Below the pieces are notes generated by a model. The model did not search any database, was not told the origin of the DNA, and saw nothing but the letters and a program-made list of their open reading frames with translations. The translations under genes were made by a program, and so were the position numbers. DNA of 9,547 nt from Chloroflexi bacterium RBG_16_70_13 (GTDB taxonomy: Bacteria > Chloroflexota > Limnocylindria > Limnocylindrales > CSP1-4): the NCBI GenBank assembly GCA_001795245.1, contig MGOD01000043.1:6044-15590 (forward strand), in the 5' to 3' direction. The first letter of the stretch is position 1, and every line of letters starts with the position of its first letter. Of this stretch, positions 1-5,880 are shown in pieces.

Positions 1-897
1 GCCGAAGTAGCGCGGATGGACGCGGTAGTCCGAATCCAGGTCCGTGACGATCACCTCGCGCGGGTCGAACCCCAGGCGCGACAGCTCGCGATAGAGCCAC
101 CGCCCGCCGTAGGCCATCGCGCTGCTCTTGCCGACGACGATCCCCGGCTCCAGCGGATCGAGGATGTGGAAGAAGTGGAGGAAGCGGTCGCCGAACGCGT
201 TGCGGAGCCGGGCGACATTCTCCTGGCCGTCGTGGTCCGTGTCGCGGGTGATGATCGCCACCATCTTCCGTTCGCGCGGCCAATCGGCCTCGGCGAGGGC
301 GCGGATCGTCTGATGGAGCTTGTCGTAGGGTTCCGTGTAGGTCGGAACGAGCGCGACGTGCCACAGGCGATCCGGGTTCGCGATCGGCTCCCCGCGCCGG
401 GCGAGCAGTCGCAGGAGCTCCTTCCGCTCGTCGCGAAGCCTCGCCGCGTCTCGCCGCCCACCGGTCGCCGCCAGGCGCTCCCCTGCCCCTTCCAGCTCGA
501 CGACCCGAGTCTCGATCGCCACGGACCGCGCTTCGATCTCGGCGATGCGACCCGCGATGTCCCGGAGGGCGAAGGTCCGCGTTCGCCAGTCGACGTCCAC
601 CGCGCGACGGGTCATCGTGAACGCCGCGGCAACGCTGCCGGTGAGCATCACGGCCTTGTAGAGCCAGTAGACGTCGAACGTCAGGACGAACCAGGCGACA
701 ACCTCCGGCCAGCGGAACGACAGCCCGACGGAGAGGACGATCAGGCCCCAGGTGACCGCGCCGGGCACGACCTCGAGCGGGCGCTCCAGCCACCGGGCCC
801 GACCCGGGCGGGCGACAGCCTCGCGGGGCGGCGCCGTCGAGGAATCGCGGGCCCCGAGGACGGCCTCGGTCGAGGCCGCCGGGGCGGCGTCAGCCAC
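1..897 (-). CDS. Membrane-anchored family 2 glycosyltransferase, C-terminus cut off by window edge
   Basis: Read on the minus strand, 299 codons stay open to the left edge. Residues 42-61 and about 64-93 are two hydrophobic segments, so the N-terminus is probably membrane-anchored. Residues 105-168 are rich in Arg, Glu, Ala and Leu and look like a charged helical or coiled-coil linker. A GT-A type domain follows: strand VALVPTYTEP (181-190), then IITRDTDHDG (215-224), and the DLDSD acidic motif at 286-290, which fits the metal/nucleotide-sugar binding DxD of GT2 enzymes. The likely role is transfer of a sugar to a surface glycan or lipid; donor and acceptor cannot be read. I chose the GTG at 895-897 because it overlaps the ilvE stop (890-892), suggesting translational coupling. 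No strong Shine-Dalgarno is visible, and a GTG at 766-768 is an alternative that would start just at the first membrane segment. Family assignment is fairly sure; substrate is unknown. Confidence 0.75.
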   Translation of the reverse strand, partial: MADAAPAASTEAVLGARDSSTAPPREAVARPGRARWLERPLEVVPGAVTWGLIVLSVGLSFRWPEVVAWFVLTFDVYWLYKAVMLTGSVAAAFTMTRRAVDVDWRTRTFALRDIAGRIAEIEARSVAIETRVVELEGAGERLAATGGRRDAARLRDERKELLRLLARRGEPIANPDRLWHVALVPTYTEPYDKLHQTIRALAEADWPRERKMVAIITRDTDHDGQENVARLRNAFGDRFLHFFHILDPLEPGIVVGKSSAMAYGGRWLYRELSRLGFDPREVIVTDLDSDYRVHPRYFG

Positions 898-1876
898 CGA
901 TGGGGATCGGCGTCAGCCAGTGGGCGAAGGCCGGCGTCCGGCCGCGAACCGCGTCGAAGTAGGCCTGGCGCATCCGGCGGGTGATCGGCCCGATCTCGCC
1001 GTCACCGACCTTCCGATGGTCGAGCTCGATGACGGGCGAGAGCTGGACGCCCGTGCCACACAGGAACATCTCGTCGGCGACGTAGATCTCGGAGCGATCG
1101 ATCGACCGGACCTCGACGGGGAGCCCGCTCGCCGCGGCGAGCTCGAAGATCGCCCGCCGGGTGACGCCCTCGAGGATGTCGTCGTTGACCGGCGGGGTCA
1201 GGAGGATGCCGTCGCGAACGACGAACATGTTCGCCGCCGACGCCTCCGATGCGTGGCCGTCCGGGGTCAGGACGAGGGCCTCGTCGAAGCCGTTGAGCTC
1301 GGCCTCCGACTTCTGGAAGGCCATGTTCACGTAGCCGCCAACGATCTTGCCTCGGGCCGGGAGGGCCTCGTCGGCGTTCCGGCGCCACGACGAGGTCATC
1401 AGGCGGACGCCCTTGTCGACGTCGATGTAGTTGCCGAAGGGGACGGTGAAGATCACGAGCTCGTGGTCCAGGTGATGGAGCCGCACGCCCACCGCCCGGC
1501 TCGACTTGTAGAAGCAGGGCCGGATGTAGAGGTCCTCGCGGAGGCCATTCCGGGACGCCACCTGGACGACGAGCTCGACCAGCTCATCGACCGGTGGCAG
1601 GTCCTCCATGAAGAGCATCCCGGCGTTCCGCCGGATGCGCTCCATATGCTCGCGCAGGAACAGGCCGTGGAGGGCCCCCTGCTCCACGTTCCAGTACGCG
1701 CGGATCCCCTCGAAGACCGCCGTCCCGTACATGAAGGCGTGGGTCATGATGCTGACCTTCGCGTCGCGCATCGGGATGAACCGGCCTTCGAAGTAGCAGA
1801 TCAGGTCGTCAAGCGCCGGTGCCGCGCCGGCCGCGGGGGCCGGCTTGGGCTTCGCGGGTGCCTTCTGCGTGAGCAT
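890..1876 (-). CDS. ilvE: Branched-chain amino acid aminotransferase (PLP fold type IV)
   Basis: A protein of 328 residues, close to the usual 300-330 for class IV aminotransferases. It interconverts Leu/Ile/Val and their 2-oxo acids, using glutamate/2-oxoglutarate and pyridoxal phosphate in the cytoplasm. Visible motifs are FMYGTAVFEGIRAY (48-61), the PLP lysine in ARGKIVGGYVN (K177), the conserved Glu in SEASAANMF (E211), and FLCGTGVQLSPV (271-282). Residues 1-22 are a Lys/Ala/Pro-rich tail outside the fold. I chose the ATG at 1874-1876 because AGGAG lies 9 nt upstream; an in-frame ATG 25 codons earlier would place the start on top of the candidate promoter. The gene overlaps the glycosyltransferase downstream by 8 bp. 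D-amino acid aminotransferase or 4-amino-4-deoxychorismate lyase are related alternatives, but length and motifs favour IlvE. Confidence 0.92.
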   Translation of the reverse strand: MLTQKAPAKPKPAPAAGAAPALDDLICYFEGRFIPMRDAKVSIMTHAFMYGTAVFEGIRAYWNVEQGALHGLFLREHMERIRRNAGMLFMEDLPPVDELVELVVQVASRNGLREDLYIRPCFYKSSRAVGVRLHHLDHELVIFTVPFGNYIDVDKGVRLMTSSWRRNADEALPARGKIVGGYVNMAFQKSEAELNGFDEALVLTPDGHASEASAANMFVVRDGILLTPPVNDDILEGVTRRAIFELAAASGLPVEVRSIDRSEIYVADEMFLCGTGVQLSPVIELDHRKVGDGEIGPITRRMRQAYFDAVRGRTPAFAHWLTPIPIGG

Positions 1877-1896
1877 GCGAGGCGGCTCCTGGTGAT

Positions 1897-1912
1897 CGCG
1901 GCGCAGGCCGCG
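1897..1912 (-). other. Hairpin in the ilvE leader
   Basis: CGCGGC and GCCGCG form a perfect 6-bp stem around a 4-nt loop, lying between the candidate -10 and the Shine-Dalgarno of ilvE. No T-tract follows, and no T-box or leader peptide is recognisable. It could be a structural leader element or only a chance product of GC richness. Confidence 0.25.
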
Positions 1913-1938
1913 CGGGGGTGACGTCGGCCGAGGCGGCG

Positions 1939-1944
1939 AGTATA
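1939..1944 (-). promoter_or_regulatory. Candidate -10 element for ilvE
   Basis: The minus strand reads TATACT, five of six matches to the sigma-70 -10 consensus, in otherwise extremely GC-rich DNA. It would give a leader of about 55 nt before the ATG. No recognisable -35 lies 16-18 nt upstream, so this rests on the -10 alone. Confidence 0.4.
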
Positions 1945-1957
1945 GCGCCACCCCTCC

Positions 1958-1975
1958 CGGCCCCCGGAAGGGCCG
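1958..1975 (-). terminator. Possible hairpin terminator after the TauE/DUF1634/exchanger operon
   Basis: CGGCCC and GGGCCG pair as a 6-bp stem with a 6-nt loop, about 45 nt past the exchanger stop. There is no U-tract. The surrounding 1952-2020 stretch also holds a 9-bp direct repeat, GGCCGTCGG, at 1971-1979 and 1990-1998. A termination role is inferred from position only. Confidence 0.25.
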
Positions 1976-2020
1976 TCGGTCACGCCCTTGGCCGTCGGCC
2001 GGGTGTCGCCCGATGGTCGA

Positions 2021-3073
2021 TCACTCTCCGGTGACCACCACCAGGATGACGAGCGCCAGGTAGAGGACGTAGAACGCGCCGCCGACGAGGAGTCCCCGGC
2101 CGCGCAGCCGGCCATTCCGAACCATCGGGATGAAGATGAAGGCACTCGAGACGAACGCGATCGCGGACGACGCGAAGGCGGTGTACGTCCCGGGGCCGGC
2201 GACCCACGCCTCCGGGGCAAGGACCAGCGCGACGACCGTCGGGATGCTCGCCTGGAAGACCATCGCTCCCGTGATGTTGCCCATGGCGAGGGTGTCCTTG
2301 CCCTGCCGGACCCAGATGATCGAGTTGAACTTCTCGGGCAGCTCGGTGGCGATCGGGGCGATCACGAGGGCCAGCAGCACCTCGCTCACGCCGATGGCGT
2401 GGGCGACCTGCTCGACGGCGCCCACGAAGGCGTACGCGCCGATGATGATCAACCCGAGGGCGGCGAGGACCTGGACGTTGACGACCCGGAGGCGCGGCGG
2501 ACCGTCGGGCTCCTGGCGATGCGCCGGATCGAGGCGCCGGAACCGGAGCGGGGCCAGGTCCTCGGCGTCGATGCTGGGGTCTGCCTCGAAATGCGACTTC
2601 ACGTACCAGGCGTAGATGCCGAGGAGCGCCGCCGCGGCGACAAGCTTCAGCCAGGTCGGCTCCAGGGGCAGGAACGCGGCCCCGATGGCCAGGCCGTAGG
2701 CGATCGCGAACGTCCGCATGTCCGTGCCCAGGACACGGGCGTCGACGGGCATGACGTCGCCGCTCGGGCGGCGACGGGCCTGGACGAGGACCGCGATGCC
2801 GGTCACGAACATGGCCAGGGTCGCGAGCATGAAGGGCGCGCCGAGGATCGCTCCGACCCCCACCGCGTGGGTCGCCGCGCCGGTCCCGAAGCCGATGGCG
2901 ATGATTGGGATCATGGTCTCGGGGAGGGCCGTCCCGACCGCGGCGAGGACGGAGCCGACCGCGCCCTCGGCCAGCTCCAGCTTGCGCCCGAACCACTCGA
3001 TGCCGTTCGTGAAGAGCTCGGCCCCGATTAGGATGATCACGAACGAGATGGCGAGGGTGGCCAGCTGTTCCAA
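2021..3073 (-). CDS. CaCA-superfamily sodium/calcium exchanger-like membrane protein
   Basis: A polytopic membrane protein of 350 residues with two internal alpha-repeat motifs typical of the calcium/cation antiporter (Na+/Ca2+ exchanger) superfamily: GTALPE at 47-52 and IATELPE at 241-247. In this family the acidic residue of each repeat (here E52 and E247) lies in the ion-binding core. A hydrophilic cytoplasmic-type loop at about 158-198 separates the two halves, as in the family. The likely role is exchange of Ca2+ or another cation against Na+ or H+ across the inner membrane; the actual ion cannot be deduced. The start is TTG at 3071-3073, with GGGAG 7 nt upstream and the DUF1634 stop only 3 nt away, indicating tight translational coupling. 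It is the last gene of the three-gene operon. Confidence 0.87.
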   Translation of the reverse strand: MEQLATLAISFVIILIGAELFTNGIEWFGRKLELAEGAVGSVLAAVGTALPETMIPIIAIGFGTGAATHAVGVGAILGAPFMLATLAMFVTGIAVLVQARRRPSGDVMPVDARVLGTDMRTFAIAYGLAIGAAFLPLEPTWLKLVAAAALLGIYAWYVKSHFEADPSIDAEDLAPLRFRRLDPAHRQEPDGPPRLRVVNVQVLAALGLIIIGAYAFVGAVEQVAHAIGVSEVLLALVIAPIATELPEKFNSIIWVRQGKDTLAMGNITGAMVFQASIPTVVALVLAPEAWVAGPGTYTAFASSAIAFVSSAFIFIPMVRNGRLRGRGLLVGGAFYVLYLALVILVVVTGE

Positions 3074-3076
3074 CGG

Positions 3077-3439
3077 TCAGCTCCCTGATGTCCCGACGAC
3101 GACGCCGAGGGCGATGACGGCGAGGATGAGGAGGGCCACGACGGCCATCTGGCGTTCCCCCGCCCGAAGATAGCCGCTGAGCGCCGTCGCGACGCGCAGC
3201 GGTGGTGTCGCCAGGACGATGAGGATGCCCAGCCACAGGAATCCGCTGGGACGGAGGGCCGCGAGGTCGGCCGCGAGGGAGCCCGGGTCGAGAACCGGCG
3301 CCACGTCGAGGGGCGATCGGCCGCTGGCCAGCATGAGGGCGACCCCCAGCCCGACCAGCGCCATCGCCGCGTACGTGCCGACCTTGAGGACGAGCGAGAC
3401 GCGGGCCTCGAGGGACCGCCGGCCGACGGGAGCCGTCAC
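3077..3439 (-). CDS. DUF1634-family small membrane protein
   Basis: A protein of 120 residues with three hydrophobic segments, near 18-40, 67-84 and 97-115. The middle conserved stretch, LGILIVLATPPLRVATALSGYLRAGER (approximately 70-96), matches what I know of DUF1634 proteins, which commonly sit next to TauE/SafE permeases. The biochemical function is unknown; a partner or accessory subunit of the permease is the usual inference. The start is GTG at 3437-3439, overlapping the TauE stop (GTGA). The exchanger gene begins 3 nt after its stop. Confidence 0.8.
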   Translation of the reverse strand: MTAPVGRRSLEARVSLVLKVGTYAAMALVGLGVALMLASGRSPLDVAPVLDPGSLAADLAALRPSGFLWLGILIVLATPPLRVATALSGYLRAGERQMAVVALLILAVIALGVVVGTSGS

Positions 3440-4275
3440 TGGACGACCAGCGCGCGCTGGACCATGAGGATCGCCGTGTAGGCGAGGACCGCCGCGAACA
3501 GCAGGCGCAGCAGCCGCGTGTCGACCCGGTGCACGACCCGCGAGCCGACCGCGGCACCCACGAACACGCCGACGGCGGCCGGCCCGGTCGCATACGGGTC
3601 GATCCCGCCTTTCAGGAGATACACGAGCGCGCTCGTCGAGGCCGTCACCCCGATCATGACATTGCTGGTGGCCGTGGCGACCCGAAGCGGGACACCCATC
3701 AGGAGGTGCATCACCGGCACCATGATCAGCCCTCCGCCGATGCCGAGCAGGGCCGACAGGATGCCCCCGCCCACCCCGCCAATCGCCCCCGGGACCGGTT
3801 GTCGAACCAGGTAGCCCGCGCCGGACACGGCCTCGCCGATGCGCGACCTGACCGTTCCGGCGACGTCACCCCGGCCGTCGGCGTCCGGCCCGCCGACGCC
3901 GTCGCCGGCCGACGCATCGCGCGGCCGGAGCATCGTGGCCGCCGTGTAGACGAGCAGCAGGGCGAAGAGGCCGGCGAGGAATCGCTCGTCGAGGAGGAAG
4001 GCGACGAGGCCCCCGATGAGGGCCCCGATCGCGGTGAACAGCTCGAGCACCATCCCGAGCCGAAGGTTCGCCATGCCGCGATCCAGGAAGACGCTCGCCG
4101 ACGCGGCGCTCGTGATGATCACGCAGACGAGCGACACGCCGATCGCCTCGCGGACGGGGAGATCGAAGCCGAGGGTCAGGAGCGGCACAAGGAGGACCCC
4201 ACCACCGAGCCCCAGGAGCGACCCGAACAGCCCGGTCGCGATCCCCCCGGCAATGAGCAGCAGCCCGATCTCCAC
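3436..4275 (-). CDS. TauE/SafE-family permease (sulfite/organosulfonate exporter family)
   Basis: A polytopic membrane protein of 279 residues. The two-fold repeat of the family is clear: SLLGLGGGVLLVPLL (19-33) near the N-terminus and ALLGIGGGLIMVPVM (175-189) in the second half, each starting a bundle of hydrophobic helices. A Gly/Asp-rich soluble loop at about 117-148 joins the halves. Members move sulfite, sulfoacetate or other small anions across the cytoplasmic membrane, but many have unknown substrates, and nothing here decides it. The start GTG at 4273-4275 is tightly fixed: an in-frame TAG stands immediately before it and GAGGA lies about 5 nt upstream. It is the first gene of the operon with DUF1634 and the exchanger. 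Confidence 0.9.
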   Translation of the reverse strand: MEIGLLLIAGGIATGLFGSLLGLGGGVLLVPLLTLGFDLPVREAIGVSLVCVIITSAASASVFLDRGMANLRLGMVLELFTAIGALIGGLVAFLLDERFLAGLFALLLVYTAATMLRPRDASAGDGVGGPDADGRGDVAGTVRSRIGEAVSGAGYLVRQPVPGAIGGVGGGILSALLGIGGGLIMVPVMHLLMGVPLRVATATSNVMIGVTASTSALVYLLKGGIDPYATGPAAVGVFVGAAVGSRVVHRVDTRLLRLLFAAVLAYTAILMVQRALVVQ

Positions 4276-4496
4276 CTAGGTCCTCACGCGATCAGGCCCT
4301 CAGCTGCCCAGGCGCCGGTCAGGCGCTGGCGGCATAGGCCCGGACGACCGGCGGTCCGCGAACGACACCACTCCGGCCGAGCGCCGGTCAGGCGGATGCA
4401 TGCCAAGGCGGCGGCGAGCAGGCCAGCGAGCGCACGTCAACGTGCGTGAGCTGGCGCGCGCAGCCGGCAACGCAGGCAGGCGCCGCATCACCGGCG
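4276..4496. other. Intergenic region between rpsR and the TauE operon, with direct repeat
   Basis: These 221 bp carry no convincing gene. They hold an exact 14-bp direct repeat GCGCCGGTCAGGCG at 4312-4325 and 4381-4394, and one clear hairpin described separately. The promoter of the TauE operon should be here, but I see no convincing -35/-10 pair; CCTATG near 4332-4337 on the minus strand is the only AT-containing hint. rplI, which often follows rpsR, is absent. Confidence 0.5.
4431..4446 (-). terminator. Candidate hairpin terminator of the rpsF-ssb-rpsR operon
   Basis: CGCACG and CGTGCG form a perfect 6-bp stem around TCAA, beginning about 50 nt after the rpsR stop. No U-tract follows on the minus strand, so a Rho-independent role is uncertain; position is the main argument. 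Confidence 0.35.
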
Positions 4497-4763
4497 TCAG
4501 GGGCGGAGGTGCTGGGGGGCGTAGGGCAGGAGGGCGACGTGGCGGGCGCGCTTGAGCGCGACCGCCAGCTCGCGCTGGTGGCCGGCGCAGGTGCCGGTCT
4601 TCCGCCGCGGCTCGATCTTGGCCCGCTCCGACAGGAAGCGACGGAGGCGGTTGACCTCCTTGTAGTCGATCTGGACCGTCTTGTCGGCACAGAACGTGCA
4701 GACCTTGCGGCGGCGGCGGTCGCGGTAGAAGTCGTCTCGCTTACGGGATCTGGCGGGAGGCAT
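4497..4763 (-). CDS. rpsR: 30S ribosomal protein S18, zinc-binding (C+) form
   Basis: A basic protein of 88 residues that binds 16S rRNA with S6 in the platform of the small subunit. The S18 core is visible: DYKEVNRLRRFLSERAKI (33-50), then KTGTCAGHQRELAVALKRARHVALLPY. Cysteines C22 and C25 (CTFC), C59 and H62 (TCAGH) form a CxxC...CxxH set, the zinc-ribbon version of S18. The ATG at 4761-4763 has AGGAG about 9-10 nt upstream. The open frame extends further, but those extra residues are Pro/Arg-rich antisense-like sequence. It is the last gene of the operon, 61 nt after ssb. Confidence 0.96.
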   Translation of the reverse strand: MPPARSRKRDDFYRDRRRRKVCTFCADKTVQIDYKEVNRLRRFLSERAKIEPRRKTGTCAGHQRELAVALKRARHVALLPYAPQHLRP

Positions 4764-4778
4764 CGGTTGGTCTCCTCG

Positions 4779-4796
4779 GCGCCCGGTCAGGGGCGC
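4779..4796 (-). promoter_or_regulatory. Hairpin just upstream of the rpsR ribosome binding site
   Basis: GCGCCC and GGGCGC form a 6-bp perfect stem with a 6-nt loop in the ssb-rpsR gap. The rpsR Shine-Dalgarno GAGGAG begins right next to the stem. Its position suggests it could affect rpsR translation or separate ssb from rpsR expression; no known protein-binding motif is recognised. Confidence 0.3.
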
Positions 4797-4824
4797 GGAC
4801 AGGTCGAATCGGCCGTCGGGTGGG

Positions 4825-5280
4825 TCAGAACGGGAGCTCGTCGATCTCGGTGTCGTCGAACCCGCCCGCCGGGGCCGCGCCGGCGCCGGCACGGGCGGCG
4901 GGGGCCCCGCCCTCGGCTCCGGGGGCGCCGGCGAAGGTGCCCTCCTGGTCGCGCCGGTCAAGGCCGATCACCTGGTCGGCGCTGACGTCGAGCGAGAGGC
5001 CCTTGCGGCCGTCGTTGGTCTCGTACTCGCGGGTCCGGAAGCGGCCGTCGACGAAGACGCGGCTGCCCTTCCTGAGGTTCTCGGCCGAGCGCTCGGCCCG
5101 GTCACCCCAGACGCTGACCCGGAACCAGTCGGTGGCTTCGGTCCACTCGCCGGTCTGCTGGTTCTTGGTCGCCTGGTTGACGGCAACGCTGAACGTCGCC
5201 ACGGGCCGGCCGTTGGGCGTGTAGCGCAGCTCAGGATCGCGTCCGAGGTTGCCGATGATCTGGATCTTGCAGAGCGCCAT
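4825..5280 (-). CDS. ssb: Single-stranded DNA-binding protein SSB
   Basis: A protein of 151 residues. The OB fold occupies about 1-108, with the family hallmarks IGNLGRDPELRYTPNGRPVATFSVAVN (9-35), DWFRVSVWGDRAE (51-63) and KGSRVFVDGRFRTREYE (71-87). Then comes a flexible Gly/Ala-rich tail and the acidic C-terminal tip DDTEIDELPF, which recruits replication and repair partners in bacterial SSBs. It coats single-stranded DNA during replication, recombination and repair. The ATG at 5278-5280 has AGGAG about 7 nt upstream. It sits 12 nt after rpsF, the common rpsF-ssb-rpsR arrangement. Confidence 0.97.
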   Translation of the reverse strand: MALCKIQIIGNLGRDPELRYTPNGRPVATFSVAVNQATKNQQTGEWTEATDWFRVSVWGDRAERSAENLRKGSRVFVDGRFRTREYETNDGRKGLSLDVSADQVIGLDRRDQEGTFAGAPGAEGGAPAARAGAGAAPAGGFDDTEIDELPF

Positions 5281-5292
5281 CCGATGCTCCTC

Positions 5293-5721
5293 TCAGTCGA
5301 TGGCGGCCGGGGCCGCCTCGCTCTCGGACTCGTCGATCCGTTCGGTGCCGTCGTCCACGTCCTCCTCGTCCTCGACCGACGGGAGCTCGGTGTCGTCGGC
5401 AGCTTCGAGGCCGTCGCGACGGAGGGCTTTCGCCGGCCGCTCCTGGCGGACGATGAGGTGCCGGAGCACTTCCTCGGTGATGAGAAGGCTGCGCTCGATC
5501 TCGGCGATCGTCGTCGACGGTGCCTCGAAGACGACGATGTGGTACGAGCCCTCGCGATATCGCTCGATGGGGTAGGCCAGCCGTCGGCGGCCCCATGGGG
5601 CGACCTTCAGGATCTGGCCGCCGTCGGCGGTGATATCGCGGGTGGTGCGATCGACGATCGCGCTGATCCGCTCGTCCGGGGCGTCCGGACGGAGCACCAG
5701 CATGAGTTCGTAGCGGCGCAT
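5293..5721 (-). CDS. rpsF: 30S ribosomal protein S6 with acidic C-terminal tail
   Basis: A protein of 142 residues, longer than the usual 95-130 of bacterial S6. The ferredoxin-like S6 fold covers about 1-97: MRRYELMLVLRPD at the start, WGRRRLAYPIERYREGSYHIVVFEA (43-67), then IERSLLITEEVLRHLIVR (75-92). Residues 107-142 are a highly acidic tail of Asp, Glu and Ser. It partners with S18 on 16S rRNA. I chose the ATG at 5719-5721 because AAGGAG lies 10 nt upstream and the family consensus begins here; the upstream open frame has no family similarity. First gene of the operon, with a candidate extended -10 about 70 nt upstream. Confidence 0.96.
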   Translation of the reverse strand: MRRYELMLVLRPDAPDERISAIVDRTTRDITADGGQILKVAPWGRRRLAYPIERYREGSYHIVVFEAPSTTIAEIERSLLITEEVLRHLIVRQERPAKALRRDGLEAADDTELPSVEDEEDVDDGTERIDESESEAAPAAID

Positions 5722-5792
5722 GGGCCGAGAGCTCCTTCCTGTGGGAATGCCCCGCTGACATGACATGCCGCGGAGCCGAAAGGCCGGCCGGG

Positions 5793-5801
5793 AGTCTACC
5801 A
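5793..5801 (-). promoter_or_regulatory. Candidate extended -10 promoter of rpsF-ssb-rpsR
   Basis: The minus strand reads TGGTAGACT: a TANNNT hexamer with the TGN extension, which can compensate for a poor -35. It would give a leader of about 65 nt. The same TGN-TANNNT form appears upstream of the tRNA cluster, supporting the reading. No good -35 is visible. Confidence 0.4.
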
Positions 5802-5815
5802 CGCGGCGGGCGATG

Positions 5816-5821
5816 TATCCT
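5816..5821 (+). promoter_or_regulatory. Weak candidate -10 for the CpaE-like gene
   Basis: TATCCT matches four of six -10 positions, with a start point expected near 5828. It lies back to back with the rpsF candidate promoter, and no -35 is recognisable. If used, the transcript would begin directly at the hairpin at 5830-5845. Confidence 0.2.
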
Positions 5822-5829
5822 CAGGAGCC

Positions 5830-5851
5830 GCCGGCGAGAGCCGGCCCTTTT
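5830..5851 (+). other. GNRA-loop hairpin with short U-run in the leader of the CpaE-like gene
   Basis: GCCGGC, GAGA, GCCGGC: a perfect 6-bp stem closed by a GNRA-type tetraloop, followed by CCTTTT. On the plus strand this resembles a compact intrinsic terminator or a stable 5' leader hairpin. It stands about 30 nt before the GTG start, with no plus-strand gene upstream that would need termination. Confidence 0.35.
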
Positions 5852-5880
5852 CGATGGTCGGACCGGAACCGGGGAGCCAC

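Noticed and set aside
16..984. Long plus-strand open frame across the glycosyltransferase
   Set aside because: It is the exact antisense of the glycosyltransferase codons, with Arg/Pro/Asp-rich composition and no domain; high GC keeps such frames open.
752..1921. Long plus-strand open frame opposite ilvE
   Set aside because: Antisense shadow of a well-supported aminotransferase gene.
1988..3031. Plus-strand open frame opposite the exchanger gene
   Set aside because: Asp/Glu/Gly-rich shadow of the membrane protein; no ribosome binding site or motif.
1980..3593. 537-codon minus-strand frame spanning the exchanger and DUF1634 genes
   Set aside because: Out of frame with both real membrane proteins; Arg/Pro/Gly-rich with no hydrophobic segments or family motifs.
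3529..4449. Plus-strand frame opposite the TauE gene
   Set aside because: Antisense shadow with His/Asp/Arg-rich low-complexity composition.
4764..4961. N-terminal extension of S18
   Set aside because: Overlaps the end of ssb in another frame, is Pro/Arg-rich, and the S18 start at 4763 has its own Shine-Dalgarno.
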